Shown here: positions 50,117 through 59,677 of the stretch, piece after piece | Position numbering within the stretch: position 1 is the stretch's first letter | How the letters are laid out: each line of letters begins with the position of its first letter | DNA from: Methylosinus sp. Ce-a6 | GTDB lineage: Bacteria; Pseudomonadota; Alphaproteobacteria; Rhizobiales; Beijerinckiaceae | Assembly (NCBI RefSeq): GCF_009811655.1 | Contig: NZ_BGJX01000002.1 | Span: forward strand, 1 to 64,000 | DNA length: 64,000 nt | Reading direction: 5' to 3' | Notes under the pieces: model-generated | Told to the model about the DNA's origin: nothing | The model's input: only the letters and a program-made list of their open reading frames with translations | Databases searched by the model: none | Program-made: the position numbers and the translations under genes

Positions 50117-51319
50117 ATGACGTCGAAACCGTCGCGCCCCGTTCTGCTCGCAACGGCGCTCCTGCTGAGCTTCGTCGAGATCGGCGTCTTCGCGGCCTTT
50201 GCGTCGCGCGGACCCGCGCCGCAAGCGGAGGCGTCGACCTCGCGCGAATCGATGATCGCGACGTCGGACGAGAACGCGCCGCCGCGCGCCGCCGAGCGGC
50301 GATCCGGCCCCTTCGGCGCGCTGCTGCAAAATTTGCGCGGCAGCCTCGCCGAGATCGCGCGGCTCGCGGAGCCGACCTCGCCGGAGGCGGCGCCGGCCGT
50401 CGCCGAGCCGCTCGCGCCATTCGCGCCGGCCCCCGCCTTCCTCGCGGCGCCGCCGCTTGCGCGGCCCTCGCCCCCGGAGCTTTCGATCGCCGTTCCGCCC
50501 GGCGACGCGCCGCTGCCGCCGGCCCGGCCGCGCGATATCGCGAGCGAGCCCTTCTCCACGCCCTTGCCGCCGATCGCCGTCTCGCCGCCGTCGGGACCCG
50601 CCGCCTCGACGGCTCTCGCCCTCGCCGCGGCGCCTGCGATCAATGAGACGCCGGCCCTTCCCCGCCGCGACGACGGGAATTTTCGCCTCGGCGCCGCGGT
50701 CTATGTCCGCATCTTCAAAAAGGAGGGCGAGCTCGAGCTGTGGCAGAAGCAGGGCGGGCGCTATTCGCTCTCCCGCACCTATCCGATCTGCAAATGGTCC
50801 GGCCATCTCGGCCCGAAGCTGAAATCCGGAGATTATCAATCACCTGAAGGGTTTTATAGCGTCTCCGCGCGCCAGCTCAACCCGAACTCCCATTATCATC
50901 GCGCCTTCGACGTCGGCTTTCCCAACGCCTTCGACCGGCAGAACGGCCGCACCGGCGGCGCTCTGATGGTCCATGGCGCCTGCAAATCCGTCGGCTGCTT
51001 CGCCATGACCGACAAGGCCATAGAGGAAATCTACGGCGTCGTGGAAGCCGCGCTGCGCGGCGGCCAACATGAGGTGCCGGTGCATATTTTTCCCTTCCGT
51101 ATGACCGATACGGCCTTCGCCAAAGAGACCCAGGGCGAGTGGACGAATTTGTGGTCGATTCCGCCGGAGCATCAGCAGTGGAGCTCCTTCTGGCGGAATC
51201 TGAAGGAAGGCTATGATCTGTTCGAGCAGACCGGAGAGCCGCCGACCGCTTACGCCTGCGGCTCCCGTTACGCTTTCGACGCTTCCGGCGGCTCCTGCCG
51301 CCGCATCGCCGGCTGGTGA
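50117..51319 (+). CDS. YafK-type L,D-transpeptidase family protein
   Basis: The roughly 400-residue protein has an N-terminal membrane or signal segment (RPVLLATALLLSFVEIGVFAAFA), a long Ala/Pro-rich linker (about 60-190), and a C-terminal YkuD/YafK domain: VYVRIFKKEGELELWQKQGG, SPEGFYSVSARQLNPNSHYH, and the active-site GALMVHGACKSVGCFAMTDKAIEEIY with the cysteine in VGCFAM. It should act on murein or its crosslinks in the periplasm. ATG 50117 is preferred to upstream TTG 50042, because the hydrophobic segment follows at once. Confidence 0.85.
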   Translation: MTSKPSRPVLLATALLLSFVEIGVFAAFASRGPAPQAEASTSRESMIATSDENAPPRAAERRSGPFGALLQNLRGSLAEIARLAEPTSPEAAPAVAEPLAPFAPAPAFLAAPPLARPSPPELSIAVPPGDAPLPPARPRDIASEPFSTPLPPIAVSPPSGPAASTALALAAAPAINETPALPRRDDGNFRLGAAVYVRIFKKEGELELWQKQGGRYSLSRTYPICKWSGHLGPKLKSGDYQSPEGFYSVSARQLNPNSHYHRAFDVGFPNAFDRQNGRTGGALMVHGACKSVGCFAMTDKAIEEIYGVVEAALRGGQHEVPVHIFPFRMTDTAFAKETQGEWTNLWSIPPEHQQWSSFWRNLKEGYDLFEQTGEPPTAYACGSRYAFDASGGSCRRIAGW

Positions 51320-51379
51320 GGCGACGCCTCGATTCGGAGCTTCCTCAGCGGCCGCTCCGACCATCCCGGCGTCCCTCGG

Positions 51380-51484
51380 TCAACGAAACAATTGCGACAG
51401 CTGATGCATGACGACGAGGAAGAAGGCGAGCACCGCGCCGATCCCCACCAAAGCTTTCACGACGCCGGCATTGTTCGTCTGCAT
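51380..51484 (-). CDS. 34-residue single-span membrane peptide
   Basis: The frame MQTNNAGVVKALVGIGAVLA then FFLVVMHQLSQLFR ends in TGA at 51380. It has GGGAG just before the ATG and third-position GC typical of the genome. Residues 8-25 form one membrane span with a short polar N-terminus. It is convergent with the preceding transpeptidase gene and divergent from the MocR gene. Unknown function. Confidence 0.55.
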   Translation of the reverse strand: MQTNNAGVVKALVGIGAVLAFFLVVMHQLSQLFR

Positions 51485-51675
51485 GGCTCCCGCTCCATAT
51501 TCGTCCGCGACGAGATCGACGCTAGCGGAGCCGAGCCAGCATTAAACCGCCAAGATTCACGAGGCGACGGGTCCAGCATGCCGTCGCGAGAGCCCGGCTT
51601 GACAGGGCGAAGGCGCTCGAACGAAGCTGAGCTCGACCCATCGAAAAGAGCAATAACGCCGAATGGAGGGGTCCA

Positions 51676-53166
51676 ATGCAGCGCCCCTCTACTTTCAGCC
51701 TGTCGCGCAAGATCGACCCGCGCCGCGGCGCTCCGCTCTATCTCCAGATCATCCATGCGCTGATTCACGACATAAGGCGCGGACGTCTCGCGCCGGGCGT
51801 GGCCTTGCCCAGCAGCCGCGAGCTCGCCGAATCGCTCGGCGTCAATCGCAAGACGATCATGCTCGCCTATGACGATCTCGTCGCCCAGGGCTGGTTCACG
51901 ACGCAGGGCACGCGCGGCACTTTCGTCTCCGCCGAGCTTCCCGAGGCGCTGCCGGCGCCGCGCAAGAGCGCGCCCGTCGATCCCAAGACGCCGGAATTTC
52001 CCTTCCGCGCGGCGCCCGACCCGGCCTTCGTGCCGGCGGGCGACGGCCTCGCGATCGACGACGGTCTTCCCGACGCGCGGCTTTTCTCGATCGACACGCT
52101 CATGCGCGCCTATCGCGACGCCGGACGGCGCGCGGCGCGCGGCGGAAGGCTTTCTTATGGCGATCCGCGCGGCGCCTTCGAGCTGCGGCGCGCCGTCGCC
52201 GACATGCTCGCTTCGCATCGCGGTCTCGTCGTCGAGGCCGACGACATTTGCATCACGCGCGGCAGCCAGATGGGGATTTTTCTCGCCGCGCGCATTCTCG
52301 TCGCGCCGGGCGACGTCGCTCTGGTCGAAGGCCTCGGCTATTCGGCGGCGCGCGAGGCTCTGGCGGCGGCGGGAGCCGAGGTGGTCGGCGTCGGCCTGGA
52401 TGCGGAGGGCGTCGACGTCGACGATGTCGAGCGCGAGTGCCGGCGGCGGCCGGTGCGCGCGATTTATGTAACGCCGCATCACCAATTTCCGACGACCGTC
52501 TCGCTGACGCCGGAGCGGCGCCTGCGGCTCCTGGACCTCGCCGCGAAATTCGAATTCGCCATCATAGAGGATGATTACGATCACGAATTCCACTTCGAGC
52601 GCCAGCCGCTCCTGCCCATGGCGAGCTATGCGCCGGGGCGCGTGATCTATGTCGGCTCCCTGTCCAAGCTGCTGCTGCCGGGCCTGCGCATCGGCTATGT
52701 CGCCGCGCCGGCGCCGGTCGCTCGCTCCATGGCCAACGCCGCCGCCGGCGTCGACCGCCAGGGCAATGCGCTGACCGAGCTCGCCGCCGCCGATCTCATC
52801 GAATCCGGCGAGCTGCGCCGCCATGTGCGCAAGGCGCGCCAGATCTACGCGCAGAGGCGCGACGATTTCGGGCGCTTGCTGGGCCGAGCCTTCGGCGACG
52901 CCATCCGTTTCTCGACTCCCGCCGGCGGCCTCGCTTTTTGGGCGACATTTCGCGACGAGGCGACGCTCGACGCGCTCGAGAACGGCGCCGTCCGCAGCGG
53001 CGTGCGTTTTCTCTCCTCCACCTGTTTCGCCGCCCCGCCGCATCGCGGGCGCGGGCTGCGCCTCGGCTTCGGCAGCCTCGACGCCGCCGAAGCCGAGCGC
53101 GCGATCGCGCGGCTGCGGCGCGCGGCCGGCGCGGCCATCCTCGAGCGCGCCACAGCGGTCGGATGA
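51676..53166 (+). CDS. MocR/PdxR-type GntR regulator with aminotransferase domain
   Basis: The 496-residue protein has an N-terminal winged helix (LYLQIIHALIHDIRRGRLAPGVALPSSRELAESLGVNRKTIMLAYDDL) and a type I aminotransferase-like domain. The PLP lysine is in YVGSLSKLLLPGLRIGY, and aspartate in IIEDDYDHEFHFE. Family members sense PLP or amino compounds and regulate nearby genes. No pdxST or GABA genes are adjacent, so the target is unknown. It may regulate the genes beside it, for example cysE. Confidence 0.92.
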   Translation: MQRPSTFSLSRKIDPRRGAPLYLQIIHALIHDIRRGRLAPGVALPSSRELAESLGVNRKTIMLAYDDLVAQGWFTTQGTRGTFVSAELPEALPAPRKSAPVDPKTPEFPFRAAPDPAFVPAGDGLAIDDGLPDARLFSIDTLMRAYRDAGRRAARGGRLSYGDPRGAFELRRAVADMLASHRGLVVEADDICITRGSQMGIFLAARILVAPGDVALVEGLGYSAAREALAAAGAEVVGVGLDAEGVDVDDVERECRRRPVRAIYVTPHHQFPTTVSLTPERRLRLLDLAAKFEFAIIEDDYDHEFHFERQPLLPMASYAPGRVIYVGSLSKLLLPGLRIGYVAAPAPVARSMANAAAGVDRQGNALTELAAADLIESGELRRHVRKARQIYAQRRDDFGRLLGRAFGDAIRFSTPAGGLAFWATFRDEATLDALENGAVRSGVRFLSSTCFAAPPHRGRGLRLGFGSLDAAEAERAIARLRRAAGAAILERATAVG

Positions 53167-53291
53167 GCGGCGCGAGCGCGCATATATTCGAAATTGATGA
53201 AATCCGCCGATCTGGACGAAATCGGCCGCTCGAGCCAGATTGAGGGGCATTCTGGCGCGGCCGCCGGCCGGGACGAAACAGGGAGACGCCG

Positions 53292-54143
53292 ATGAGAGCG
53301 ACGCAGGAGAATGGTCGCGCGATCGTCGCCGACGCCGCGCCTCGAGACGCGCTCTGGACCCATATTCTCCGCGAGGCCGAGGATATGCTGGCGCGCGAGC
53401 CGGCGCTCGCCGGCCTGCTGCTGACTTTCGTCCTCCACCGCGCCTCCTTCGAGGACGCCGTCGCGCGACGATGCGCGGCGCGGCTCGCCGGCGCGGTGAC
53501 GGAGGACTTGATCTTCGACGCCTTCGCCCGCGCGCTCGACGCCGATCCTTCGATCGGCGCGGGTTTTCGCGCCGACATCAAGGCCGTCGTCGAGCGCGAC
53601 GCCGCCTGCGGTCGGCTGATCGAGCCGCTGCTCTTCTTCAAAGGCTTCCACGCCATTCAGACGCATCGGCTGGCGCATTGGCTGTGGACCAGCGGCCAGA
53701 CGGATTTCGCCCTCTATCTGCAGAGCCGCTCGTCCGATGCTTTCCAGACCGACATCCACCCGGCGGCGCGCTTCGGCCGCGGCATATTCCTCGACCATGC
53801 GACGGGACTCGTCGTCGGCGCGACGGCCATTGTCGAGGACGACGTCTCCATTCTCCAGAGCGTGACGCTCGGCGGCACCGGCAAGGAGAGCGGCGACCGT
53901 CATCCCAAGGTGAGGCGCGGCGTGATGATCGCCGCCGGCGCGAAGATTCTCGGCAATATAGAGGTCGGCGCCTGCTCGCGCGTCGCCGCGGGCTCCGTCG
54001 TTCTGCATCCCGTGCCGCGCAACTCCACCGTCGCCGGAGTCCCGGCCAAAGTGGTCGGAACCGCGGGCTGCGCCGAGCCGGCGCGCGACATGGACCAATT
54101 CCTGAACGGCCTGTCCTACGACTCTTTCAGCTATTCCATCTGA
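53292..54143 (+). CDS. cysE: Serine O-acetyltransferase
   Basis: The 283-residue enzyme makes O-acetylserine, the acceptor for sulfide in cysteine synthesis. The N-terminal helical domain (IVADAAPRDALWTHILREAEDML, LLLTFVLHRASFEDAV) is followed by DIHPAARFGRGIFLDHATGLVVG, the hexapeptide repeats and the active-site region VTLGGTGKESGDRHPKVRRG. A second serine acetyltransferase lies in the nif cluster at the right edge, so this is the general copy. Confidence 0.95.
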   Translation: MRATQENGRAIVADAAPRDALWTHILREAEDMLAREPALAGLLLTFVLHRASFEDAVARRCAARLAGAVTEDLIFDAFARALDADPSIGAGFRADIKAVVERDAACGRLIEPLLFFKGFHAIQTHRLAHWLWTSGQTDFALYLQSRSSDAFQTDIHPAARFGRGIFLDHATGLVVGATAIVEDDVSILQSVTLGGTGKESGDRHPKVRRGVMIAAGAKILGNIEVGACSRVAAGSVVLHPVPRNSTVAGVPAKVVGTAGCAEPARDMDQFLNGLSYDSFSYSI

Positions 54144-54166
54144 CGAGGTCAGCGCTCCGGCGGCAT

Positions 54167-54463
54167 CTACTCCGGCGGCGTCTCCTGGCCGACGCGGCCG
54201 GCGAGCTGCGCGAAGGAAAAACCCTCGCCGGCCGCCGATCCGCGCAACGCGAGGCGCAGCAGCCGTGGCGGAAAGCAGATGGCGTCGACATTGGCGTCGC
54301 GCAATTCGCGCGGCCGCAGCGGATCGCTGGCGAGCGAGAGCTCGACGTCGACGAGCAGCGAGTCGATCTCCTCGGCGCCGAGCACGCCCTTGTCGCGCAA
54401 CGCGCCGAAGAGAGCCGCCAGTATGGCGTAGACGCCCTCGAGCTGAAGATTGGCCGTGTTCAT
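54167..54463 (-). CDS. Small helical protein, function unknown
   Basis: The 98-residue protein starts after GGAGGCGAC and reads NTANLQLEGVYAILAALFGA, KGVLGAEEIDSLLVDVELSLA, CFPPRLLRLALRG. It is helical with an acidic middle. It is convergent with cysE. No family recognised. The DNA between it and gcvPB (54464-54669) holds a degenerate repeat and a partial REP-like unit (54622-54650). Confidence 0.7.
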   Translation of the reverse strand: MNTANLQLEGVYAILAALFGALRDKGVLGAEEIDSLLVDVELSLASDPLRPRELRDANVDAICFPPRLLRLALRGSAAGEGFSFAQLAGRVGQETPPE

Positions 54464-54669
54464 ATGTCGCCTCCGCTTGCGCCCCCACCGAGCGGAACCG
54501 CCGGCGCGGCGATTCGATCCATCGGCGGAGAAAAATTATTCACGAGACCGTCCTCGCGAGGAAGCGTCCAAAGCCGCGTGGCCGCAATGACGGGCTGAGC
54601 GAGAAATCATGACGCGCGTCTCCTTCCCTCACTCGTGGGAGAAAAGAGAGCCCCACTCTTGCGAAACAC

Positions 54670-56181
54670 TCAAGCCCCGCTCCAGCGCAGCACGGGCTTG
54701 CGCGCGGCGGCGGTCTCGTCGAGACGGCGGCGCGGCGCGAGGCGCGGCGCGCGCGTGAAGCGATCTGTCTCGCCGCGCTTCGCGCTGGCGACGAGATCGC
54801 GCAGAGTCGCGACGAAGAGATCGAGCGAGCGCTTCGATTCCGATTCGGTCGGCTCGATCAGCATGGCGCCGTGAACGACGAGCGGGAAATAGATCGTCAT
54901 CGGATGATAGCCCTCGTCGATCATCGCCTTGGCGAAATCGAGCGTCGTGACGCCGGTCCCCTCGAGGAAAGCGTCGTCGAACAGAACCTCATGCATGCAG
55001 GCGCGATCGCCGAAAGGCTGCGTCATCACATCGCGCAGCGCGGCGCGCAGATAATTGGCCGACAGCACGGCGTCGCGCGAGGCCTGGGCGAGCCCGTCCG
55101 ACCCATGCGACAGAATATAGGCGAGCGCGCGCACGAAGCTTCCGAACTGCCCATGAAAGGCGGTGAGTCGGCCGAAGCTCTGCGCGCCTTCGCGGTGCTC
55201 GACGAGCCGAATCGTCTCGCCGTCGCGCGAAAGGAACGGAACCGGCGCGAAGGGCGCGAGTCGCTCGGAGAGGACGACGGGTCCGGAGCCGGGGCCGCCG
55301 CCGCCGTGTGGCGTCGAGAAGGTCTTGTGCAGATTGAGATGCATCGCGTCGACGCCCATGTCGCCGGGACGCGCGATTGCGGCGATGGCGTTGAAATTCG
55401 CGCCGTCGCAATAGAAATAGCCGCCCGCCTCATGCACGCGCCGCGCAATGGCGACGACATTGCGCTCGAACAGGCCGCATGTGTTGGGATTGGTGAGCAT
55501 GATCGCCGCGACATCCGGGCCGAGCTCTTTGGCGACCGCCTCCTCGCTCACCACGCCGTCCGCGCCGGCCTCGATCGCGCGCGGCCGAAAGCCGAGCAGG
55601 GCGGCGCTCGCCGGATTGGTGCCATGCGCCGATTGTGGAATGAGAATCGTCTTTCGCGTCTCCGCCTCGCCGCGCGCCTCCAGCGCCGCCTCGATCGCCA
55701 TGAGGCCGCAGAGCTCGCCATGCGCGCCGGCCTTGGGCGAAAGAGCGATGGCGCTCATTCCGGTGAGCGCGAGCAGCCAGCGCGAAAGCTCCTCCATCAG
55801 AGCGAGCGCGCCCGGCGCGGTGGACTGCGGCTGCAGCGGATGAATATCGGCGAAGCCCTCGAGCCGCGCCATTTTCTCATTGAGGCGCGGATTGTGCTTC
55901 ATCGTGCAGGAGCCGAGCGGATAGAGCCCCGCGTCGATCGAATAATTCTTGCGCGACAGACGCACATAATGGCGCATCGCTTCGGGCTCGGAGACTCCGG
56001 GCAGGCCGATCGGCCGCTCGCGCTCGAGCCCGCCGAGCCGCGGCTCGAAATGCGCCGGCTCTTCCATGTCGACGCCGCTCGTCTCCGGGCGGCCGATCTC
56101 GAAGATCGGCGGCTCCTCCTGATCGAGCCCGCGATTTCCCGAGAAGGTCCCGACAGCGAGATCCTCTTTATGATCGAGCAT
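54670..56181 (-). CDS. gcvPB: Glycine dehydrogenase (decarboxylating) subunit 2
   Basis: The 503-residue P-protein subunit binds PLP through the lysine in HLNLHKTFSTPHGGGGPGSG and contains SCTMKHNPRLNEK and ILIPQSAHGTNPASA. With GcvPA it decarboxylates glycine and loads the aminomethyl group on GcvH. It is the last gene of the operon. P-protein is split into two genes, as in many bacteria. The start abuts the gcvPA stop. Confidence 0.95.
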   Translation of the reverse strand: MLDHKEDLAVGTFSGNRGLDQEEPPIFEIGRPETSGVDMEEPAHFEPRLGGLERERPIGLPGVSEPEAMRHYVRLSRKNYSIDAGLYPLGSCTMKHNPRLNEKMARLEGFADIHPLQPQSTAPGALALMEELSRWLLALTGMSAIALSPKAGAHGELCGLMAIEAALEARGEAETRKTILIPQSAHGTNPASAALLGFRPRAIEAGADGVVSEEAVAKELGPDVAAIMLTNPNTCGLFERNVVAIARRVHEAGGYFYCDGANFNAIAAIARPGDMGVDAMHLNLHKTFSTPHGGGGPGSGPVVLSERLAPFAPVPFLSRDGETIRLVEHREGAQSFGRLTAFHGQFGSFVRALAYILSHGSDGLAQASRDAVLSANYLRAALRDVMTQPFGDRACMHEVLFDDAFLEGTGVTTLDFAKAMIDEGYHPMTIYFPLVVHGAMLIEPTESESKRSLDLFVATLRDLVASAKRGETDRFTRAPRLAPRRRLDETAAARKPVLRWSGA

Positions 56182-57521
56182 CAGAGCGCTCCTCTCAATG
56201 CGGCGATGAAGGCCTCGCGATCTTCGACCGTATCGACCTCTGTGCAGGCGACGATGACGAGATCGTCGAGCCCCGCGTCTGGAAGCAGACGCGAGACGGG
56301 AACGCCCGCGAGCACGCCCGCCTCCGCCATATCCTCGACGAGCCCCGCCGCATCGCGCGGAACGCGCAGCGTGAATTCGTTGAAGAAGCTCTCGTTGAGC
56401 GTTTCGACTCCGGCGACGCCCGCGAGCCGGTCGACGAGATCGACGGCGCTCGCGTGATTGGCCCGCGCGAGCCGGCGCAGTCCCGCTTCGCCGAGCAGGC
56501 TCAGATGAATGCTGAAGGCGAGCGCGCAGAGATTGGAATTGGTGCAGATGTTGGACGTCGCCTTGTCGCGGCGAATATGCTGCTCGCGCGCGGAGAGCGT
56601 CGCGACATAGCCGCGGCGCCCCTCCGCATCGACGGTCTCGCCGATGAGGCGCCCCGGCGTCTGGCGCAGATAGGCCTGCCGCGTCGCCAGCAGACCGAGA
56701 TAGGGCCCGCCGAAGGAGAGCGGATTGCCGAGCGACTGGCCTTCACCGACGACGATATCGGCGCCCATCTCGCCGGGCGGCGTCACCAGGCCGAGCGAGA
56801 CGACCTCGGTGAAGGCGGCGATCAGCAGAGCCCCGCGACGATGGCAGGCCTCTGACAGGGAGGCGAGATCACGGAGATTGCCGAACACGTCCGGCGTCTG
56901 CACGATGACGCAGGAGACACTGTCGTCGATCATCGCCGCAATGTCCTCTCGCGCGCGAACATCGGGCGCGAGGGCGACGATCTCGTCGCCGGCGAAATGC
57001 GAGATCGTGCGCAGAACCTCGGCGTAGTGCGGATGCAGCCCGCCGGAAAGCACGGCCTTGCGCCTCTTGGTGATTCGATGCGCCATCAGCGCCGCCTCGG
57101 CGCAGGCGGTCGAGCCGTCGTACATGGAGGCGTTGGCGATCTCCATGCCGGTCAGCATGGCGACCTGCGTCTGGAACTCGAAGAGATATTGCAGCGTGCC
57201 CTGCGCAATTTCGGGCTGATAGGGCGTGTAGCTGGTCAGGAATTCCGAGCGCTGGACGAGATGATCGACGGTCGCCGGAATATGATGCTTATAGGCGCCC
57301 GCGCCGATGAAGAAGGGCGCGCGAGACGCCGGAACATTGCGCCGCGCCATTTCGCCGAGCAGGCGCTCGACGTCCATCTCGGATTTTGCGCGCGGCAGAT
57401 CGAGCGAGGGAGCGAGCGGCAGCTCCGCGGGCACATCGGCGTAGAGCGCGTCGACATCGCCGACGCCGATCACGGCGCGCATTTCGGCCCGATCCGCTTG
57501 CGTCAATGGCAGATAGCGCAT
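56181..57521 (-). CDS. gcvPA: Glycine dehydrogenase (decarboxylating) subunit 1
   Basis: The 446-residue subunit begins RYLPLTQADRAEMRAVIGVGDVDALYADV and has GAGAYKHHIPATVDHL, YTPYQPEIAQGTLQYLFEFQT and SMYDGSTACAEAAL. It pairs with GcvPB to form the P-protein. It lies three bases after gcvH, so they are cotranslated. Confidence 0.95.
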   Translation of the reverse strand: MRYLPLTQADRAEMRAVIGVGDVDALYADVPAELPLAPSLDLPRAKSEMDVERLLGEMARRNVPASRAPFFIGAGAYKHHIPATVDHLVQRSEFLTSYTPYQPEIAQGTLQYLFEFQTQVAMLTGMEIANASMYDGSTACAEAALMAHRITKRRKAVLSGGLHPHYAEVLRTISHFAGDEIVALAPDVRAREDIAAMIDDSVSCVIVQTPDVFGNLRDLASLSEACHRRGALLIAAFTEVVSLGLVTPPGEMGADIVVGEGQSLGNPLSFGGPYLGLLATRQAYLRQTPGRLIGETVDAEGRRGYVATLSAREQHIRRDKATSNICTNSNLCALAFSIHLSLLGEAGLRRLARANHASAVDLVDRLAGVAGVETLNESFFNEFTLRVPRDAAGLVEDMAEAGVLAGVPVSRLLPDAGLDDLVIVACTEVDTVEDREAFIAALRGAL

Positions 57522-57524
57522 GGC

Positions 57525-57902
57525 TCACCCCTCGCTTTCGAGAAAAGCGCGATAGGCGTCCTCGTCCATGAGCTCTTCGAGCTCGGCCGCATCGGTGACG
57601 CGCAGCTTCACCAGCCAGCCTTCGCCGAGCGGATCCTCGTTCACTTTGGCGGGCGCGGCCTCGAGCGCGGCGTTGACCTCGAGGACCTCGCCGGAAACGG
57701 GCGCATAGACTTCGCTCGCCGCCTTCACGCTCTCGATCGTCGCCAATTGCTCGCCTTTGGCGACGCGCTTGCCCGGCGCCGGCAACTCGACAAAGACGAT
57801 GTCGCCGAGCTGGGCTTGGGCGAAATCGGTGATCCCGACAATGGCGGCGTCGCCTTCGACGCGCAGGAAATCATGATCCTTGGTGTAGCGCTCGCCGCTC
57901 AT
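57525..57902 (-). CDS. gcvH: Glycine cleavage system H protein
   Basis: The 125-residue lipoyl carrier shuttles the aminomethyl intermediate. The lipoyl-lysine motif is ATIESVKAASEVYAPVSGEV (lysine near residue 59). C-terminal GEGWLVKLRV and the EDAYRAFLE tail fit the family. ATG overlaps the gcvT stop by four bases. Confidence 0.97.
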   Translation of the reverse strand: MSGERYTKDHDFLRVEGDAAIVGITDFAQAQLGDIVFVELPAPGKRVAKGEQLATIESVKAASEVYAPVSGEVLEVNAALEAAPAKVNEDPLGEGWLVKLRVTDAAELEELMDEDAYRAFLESEG

Positions 57903-59083
57903 GGTCTGTCCTTTCCGGTGTGGCCGCGGAAATAGCGATGGGGAACGAAGGGCAGTGACGCGACTTCGACGCCGACGCGATTGTCGCGCAAGCGACTTTC
58001 CAGCGTGACGCCGGGCGTGGCGAAAGCGGATTCGACATAGCCCATGGCGATCGGCCGCGAGAGCGTCGGCGAATAGCCGCCCGAGGTGATTCGTCCGACG
58101 AGGCGGCCGTCCGGCGCCGTCAGCGTCGCGCCTTCGCGCAAAGGCGCGCGGCCCTGCGGAAGAAGGCCGACGCGCTTACGCGCCGGGCCTCGATCGAGCG
58201 CCGCGCGGACCCGCTCATAGCCTGGGAAGCCGCCCTCTTCGCGTCGCCGCCGGCCGATGGACCAGGCGAGGCCGGCTTCGACAGGGTCGGTCGTCGCATC
58301 GAGATCGTGGCCGTAGAGGCACAGGCCCGCCTCCAGGCGCAGCGAATCGCGCGCGCCGAGGCCCGCCGGCGCGACATCGGGCTGCGCGAGCAGAGCCTCG
58401 GCGAATGGCTCGGCGAGATGATTGGGAACGGAAATTTCAAAGCCATCCTCGCCCGTATAGCCGGAGCGCGACACGAAGAGGCCGGCGCCGCGAAACTCCG
58501 CCGCGCGCCAGCCCATGAAAGGCATATCCTCGAGATCGGAAAGAACCTGCCCGAGCGCGGCGGCGGCGCACGGCCCCTGCAGCGCCATCAATGCGCGGCC
58601 GGTGAGGACGCCGAGCTCGAGCTGCGGCAATTGCTCTCGCAGAAGCGCGAAATCCTGGGCCTTGGCGGCGGCGTTGACGACGACCAGCAGCCTTTCCTCG
58701 CGTCCCGGCAGACGCGTGACCATCAGATCATCGAGAACCCCGCCATCCTCGGCGAGGAACTGGCTGTATCGCGTGCGCTCCGAGGCGAGATCCCGAATAT
58801 CGGCGGGAACCAGGGACTCGATCGCCGTGGCGGCGCCACGGCCGCCGAGGATCGCCTGGCCCATATGCGAGACATCAAAAAGGCTCGCTTTCGCGCGCGT
58901 GTGGAGATGCTCCGCGACGACGCCGGCCTTATAGTGAAGCGGCAGCTCGTAGCCGGCGAAAGGCGACATGCGCGCGCCGAGACGACGGTGCAATCCGTCG
59001 AGCGGCGTCATTTGCAGCGGCGTGAGCCTGCGTGGGGCGAAGTCTTCGCTCAAAAGGCGCTCCCGACAGTCGGCGTTCGGCAT
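57899..59083 (-). CDS. gcvT: Glycine cleavage T protein (aminomethyltransferase)
   Basis: The 394-residue enzyme moves the methylene group to tetrahydrofolate. It shows GARMSPFAGYELPLHYKAGV, ASLFDVSHMGQAILGGRGA, and FVSRSGYTGEDGFEISVP. The start ATG 59083 lies about 28 bases after the glycine riboswitch; an internal ATG 59011 has no ribosome binding site. First gene of gcvT-H-PA-PB. In a methylotroph the system links C1 and serine metabolism. Confidence 0.96.
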   Translation of the reverse strand: MPNADCRERLLSEDFAPRRLTPLQMTPLDGLHRRLGARMSPFAGYELPLHYKAGVVAEHLHTRAKASLFDVSHMGQAILGGRGAATAIESLVPADIRDLASERTRYSQFLAEDGGVLDDLMVTRLPGREERLLVVVNAAAKAQDFALLREQLPQLELGVLTGRALMALQGPCAAAALGQVLSDLEDMPFMGWRAAEFRGAGLFVSRSGYTGEDGFEISVPNHLAEPFAEALLAQPDVAPAGLGARDSLRLEAGLCLYGHDLDATTDPVEAGLAWSIGRRRREEGGFPGYERVRAALDRGPARKRVGLLPQGRAPLREGATLTAPDGRLVGRITSGGYSPTLSRPIAMGYVESAFATPGVTLESRLRDNRVGVEVASLPFVPHRYFRGHTGKDRP

Positions 59084-59110
59084 TGGGCGGATTTCTCCAC
59101 CCGGCTCGCG

Positions 59111-59288
59111 CCCCCTCTGTCTGGAGACCTGAGAGATTTCCCTGCTTGCCGCAGGTTACGCCCGTCGGTGGGCGCGGGTTCGCCGCGCCGCTTTCCAGAG
59201 TGTCTCTATTCTTTGCGGTCCTTTTGCCTGAGCGTTTCCGGGGCGGTTTCGCCTTCGGCTCCGGCGTAGAACGCCGGTCTCTCCCGCC
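59111..59288 (-). ncRNA. Tandem glycine riboswitch upstream of gcvT
   Basis: The minus strand reads GGGAGAGACCGGCG, then GCCGAAGGCGAAACCGCCCC, GGAAACGCTCAGGCAAAAGG ACCG, and a second unit ending CAGGGAAATCTCTCAGG. The GGGAGAG start, CCGAAGG loop and GGAAAC...CTCAGG blocks are the conserved features of glycine aptamers; two aptamers follow each other. Glycine binding should turn on the cleavage operon. Confidence 0.95.
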
Positions 59289-59456
59289 AAGATCGTGGAG
59301 ACATCTCAAAAGATGAGATCGAATGGCCCGCCCGTCAAGCCTCGCCGGCGAGGAAAGCCCGCGTCGGCCGGTCGCACCCCAGGATCTTTCCGTTTTTGAC
59401 GCGTTTCCGACGCCGAACCGGCGTCCACTTCGGCTGGAAACGCTCTCGTCGGGCGT

Positions 59457-59624
59457 TCACTCTTCGCAATCGGTCGACAGGATCACTTCGTCCGGCAGTC
59501 CCGCCACGGCGCTCTTCTCGAAATTCACGCCGACGAGACGGGCGAAGGCGCCGTCTCCCTCGAGAATGACCACGGCCTCGCTCGGCATTGCCGCGAGCGC
59601 ATCGATCAGTTGCGCGACCGTCAT
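59457..59624 (-). CDS. Small protein after fixX, unknown function
   Basis: ATG 59624 follows GAGGAACC. The 55-residue product reads TVAQLIDALAAMPSEAVVIL, EGDGAFARLVGVNFEKSAVA and ends LSTDCEE. It is acidic and mixed in structure. It lies 53 bases after fixX on the same strand and is probably the last gene of the fix operon. The gap to the riboswitch (59289-59456) has no gene. Confidence 0.6.
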   Translation of the reverse strand: MTVAQLIDALAAMPSEAVVILEGDGAFARLVGVNFEKSAVAGLPDEVILSTDCEE

Positions 59625-59677
59625 AGGTTCCTCGCGTCTATTGCCCGACGCGCCGACGCGCGGCGCGTCGGTCGCGT

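Noticed and set aside
54167..54463. Gas-vesicle GvpK-like assignment for the small helical protein
   Set aside because: The general helical look is similar, but I could not match conserved positions and there are no other gvp genes.
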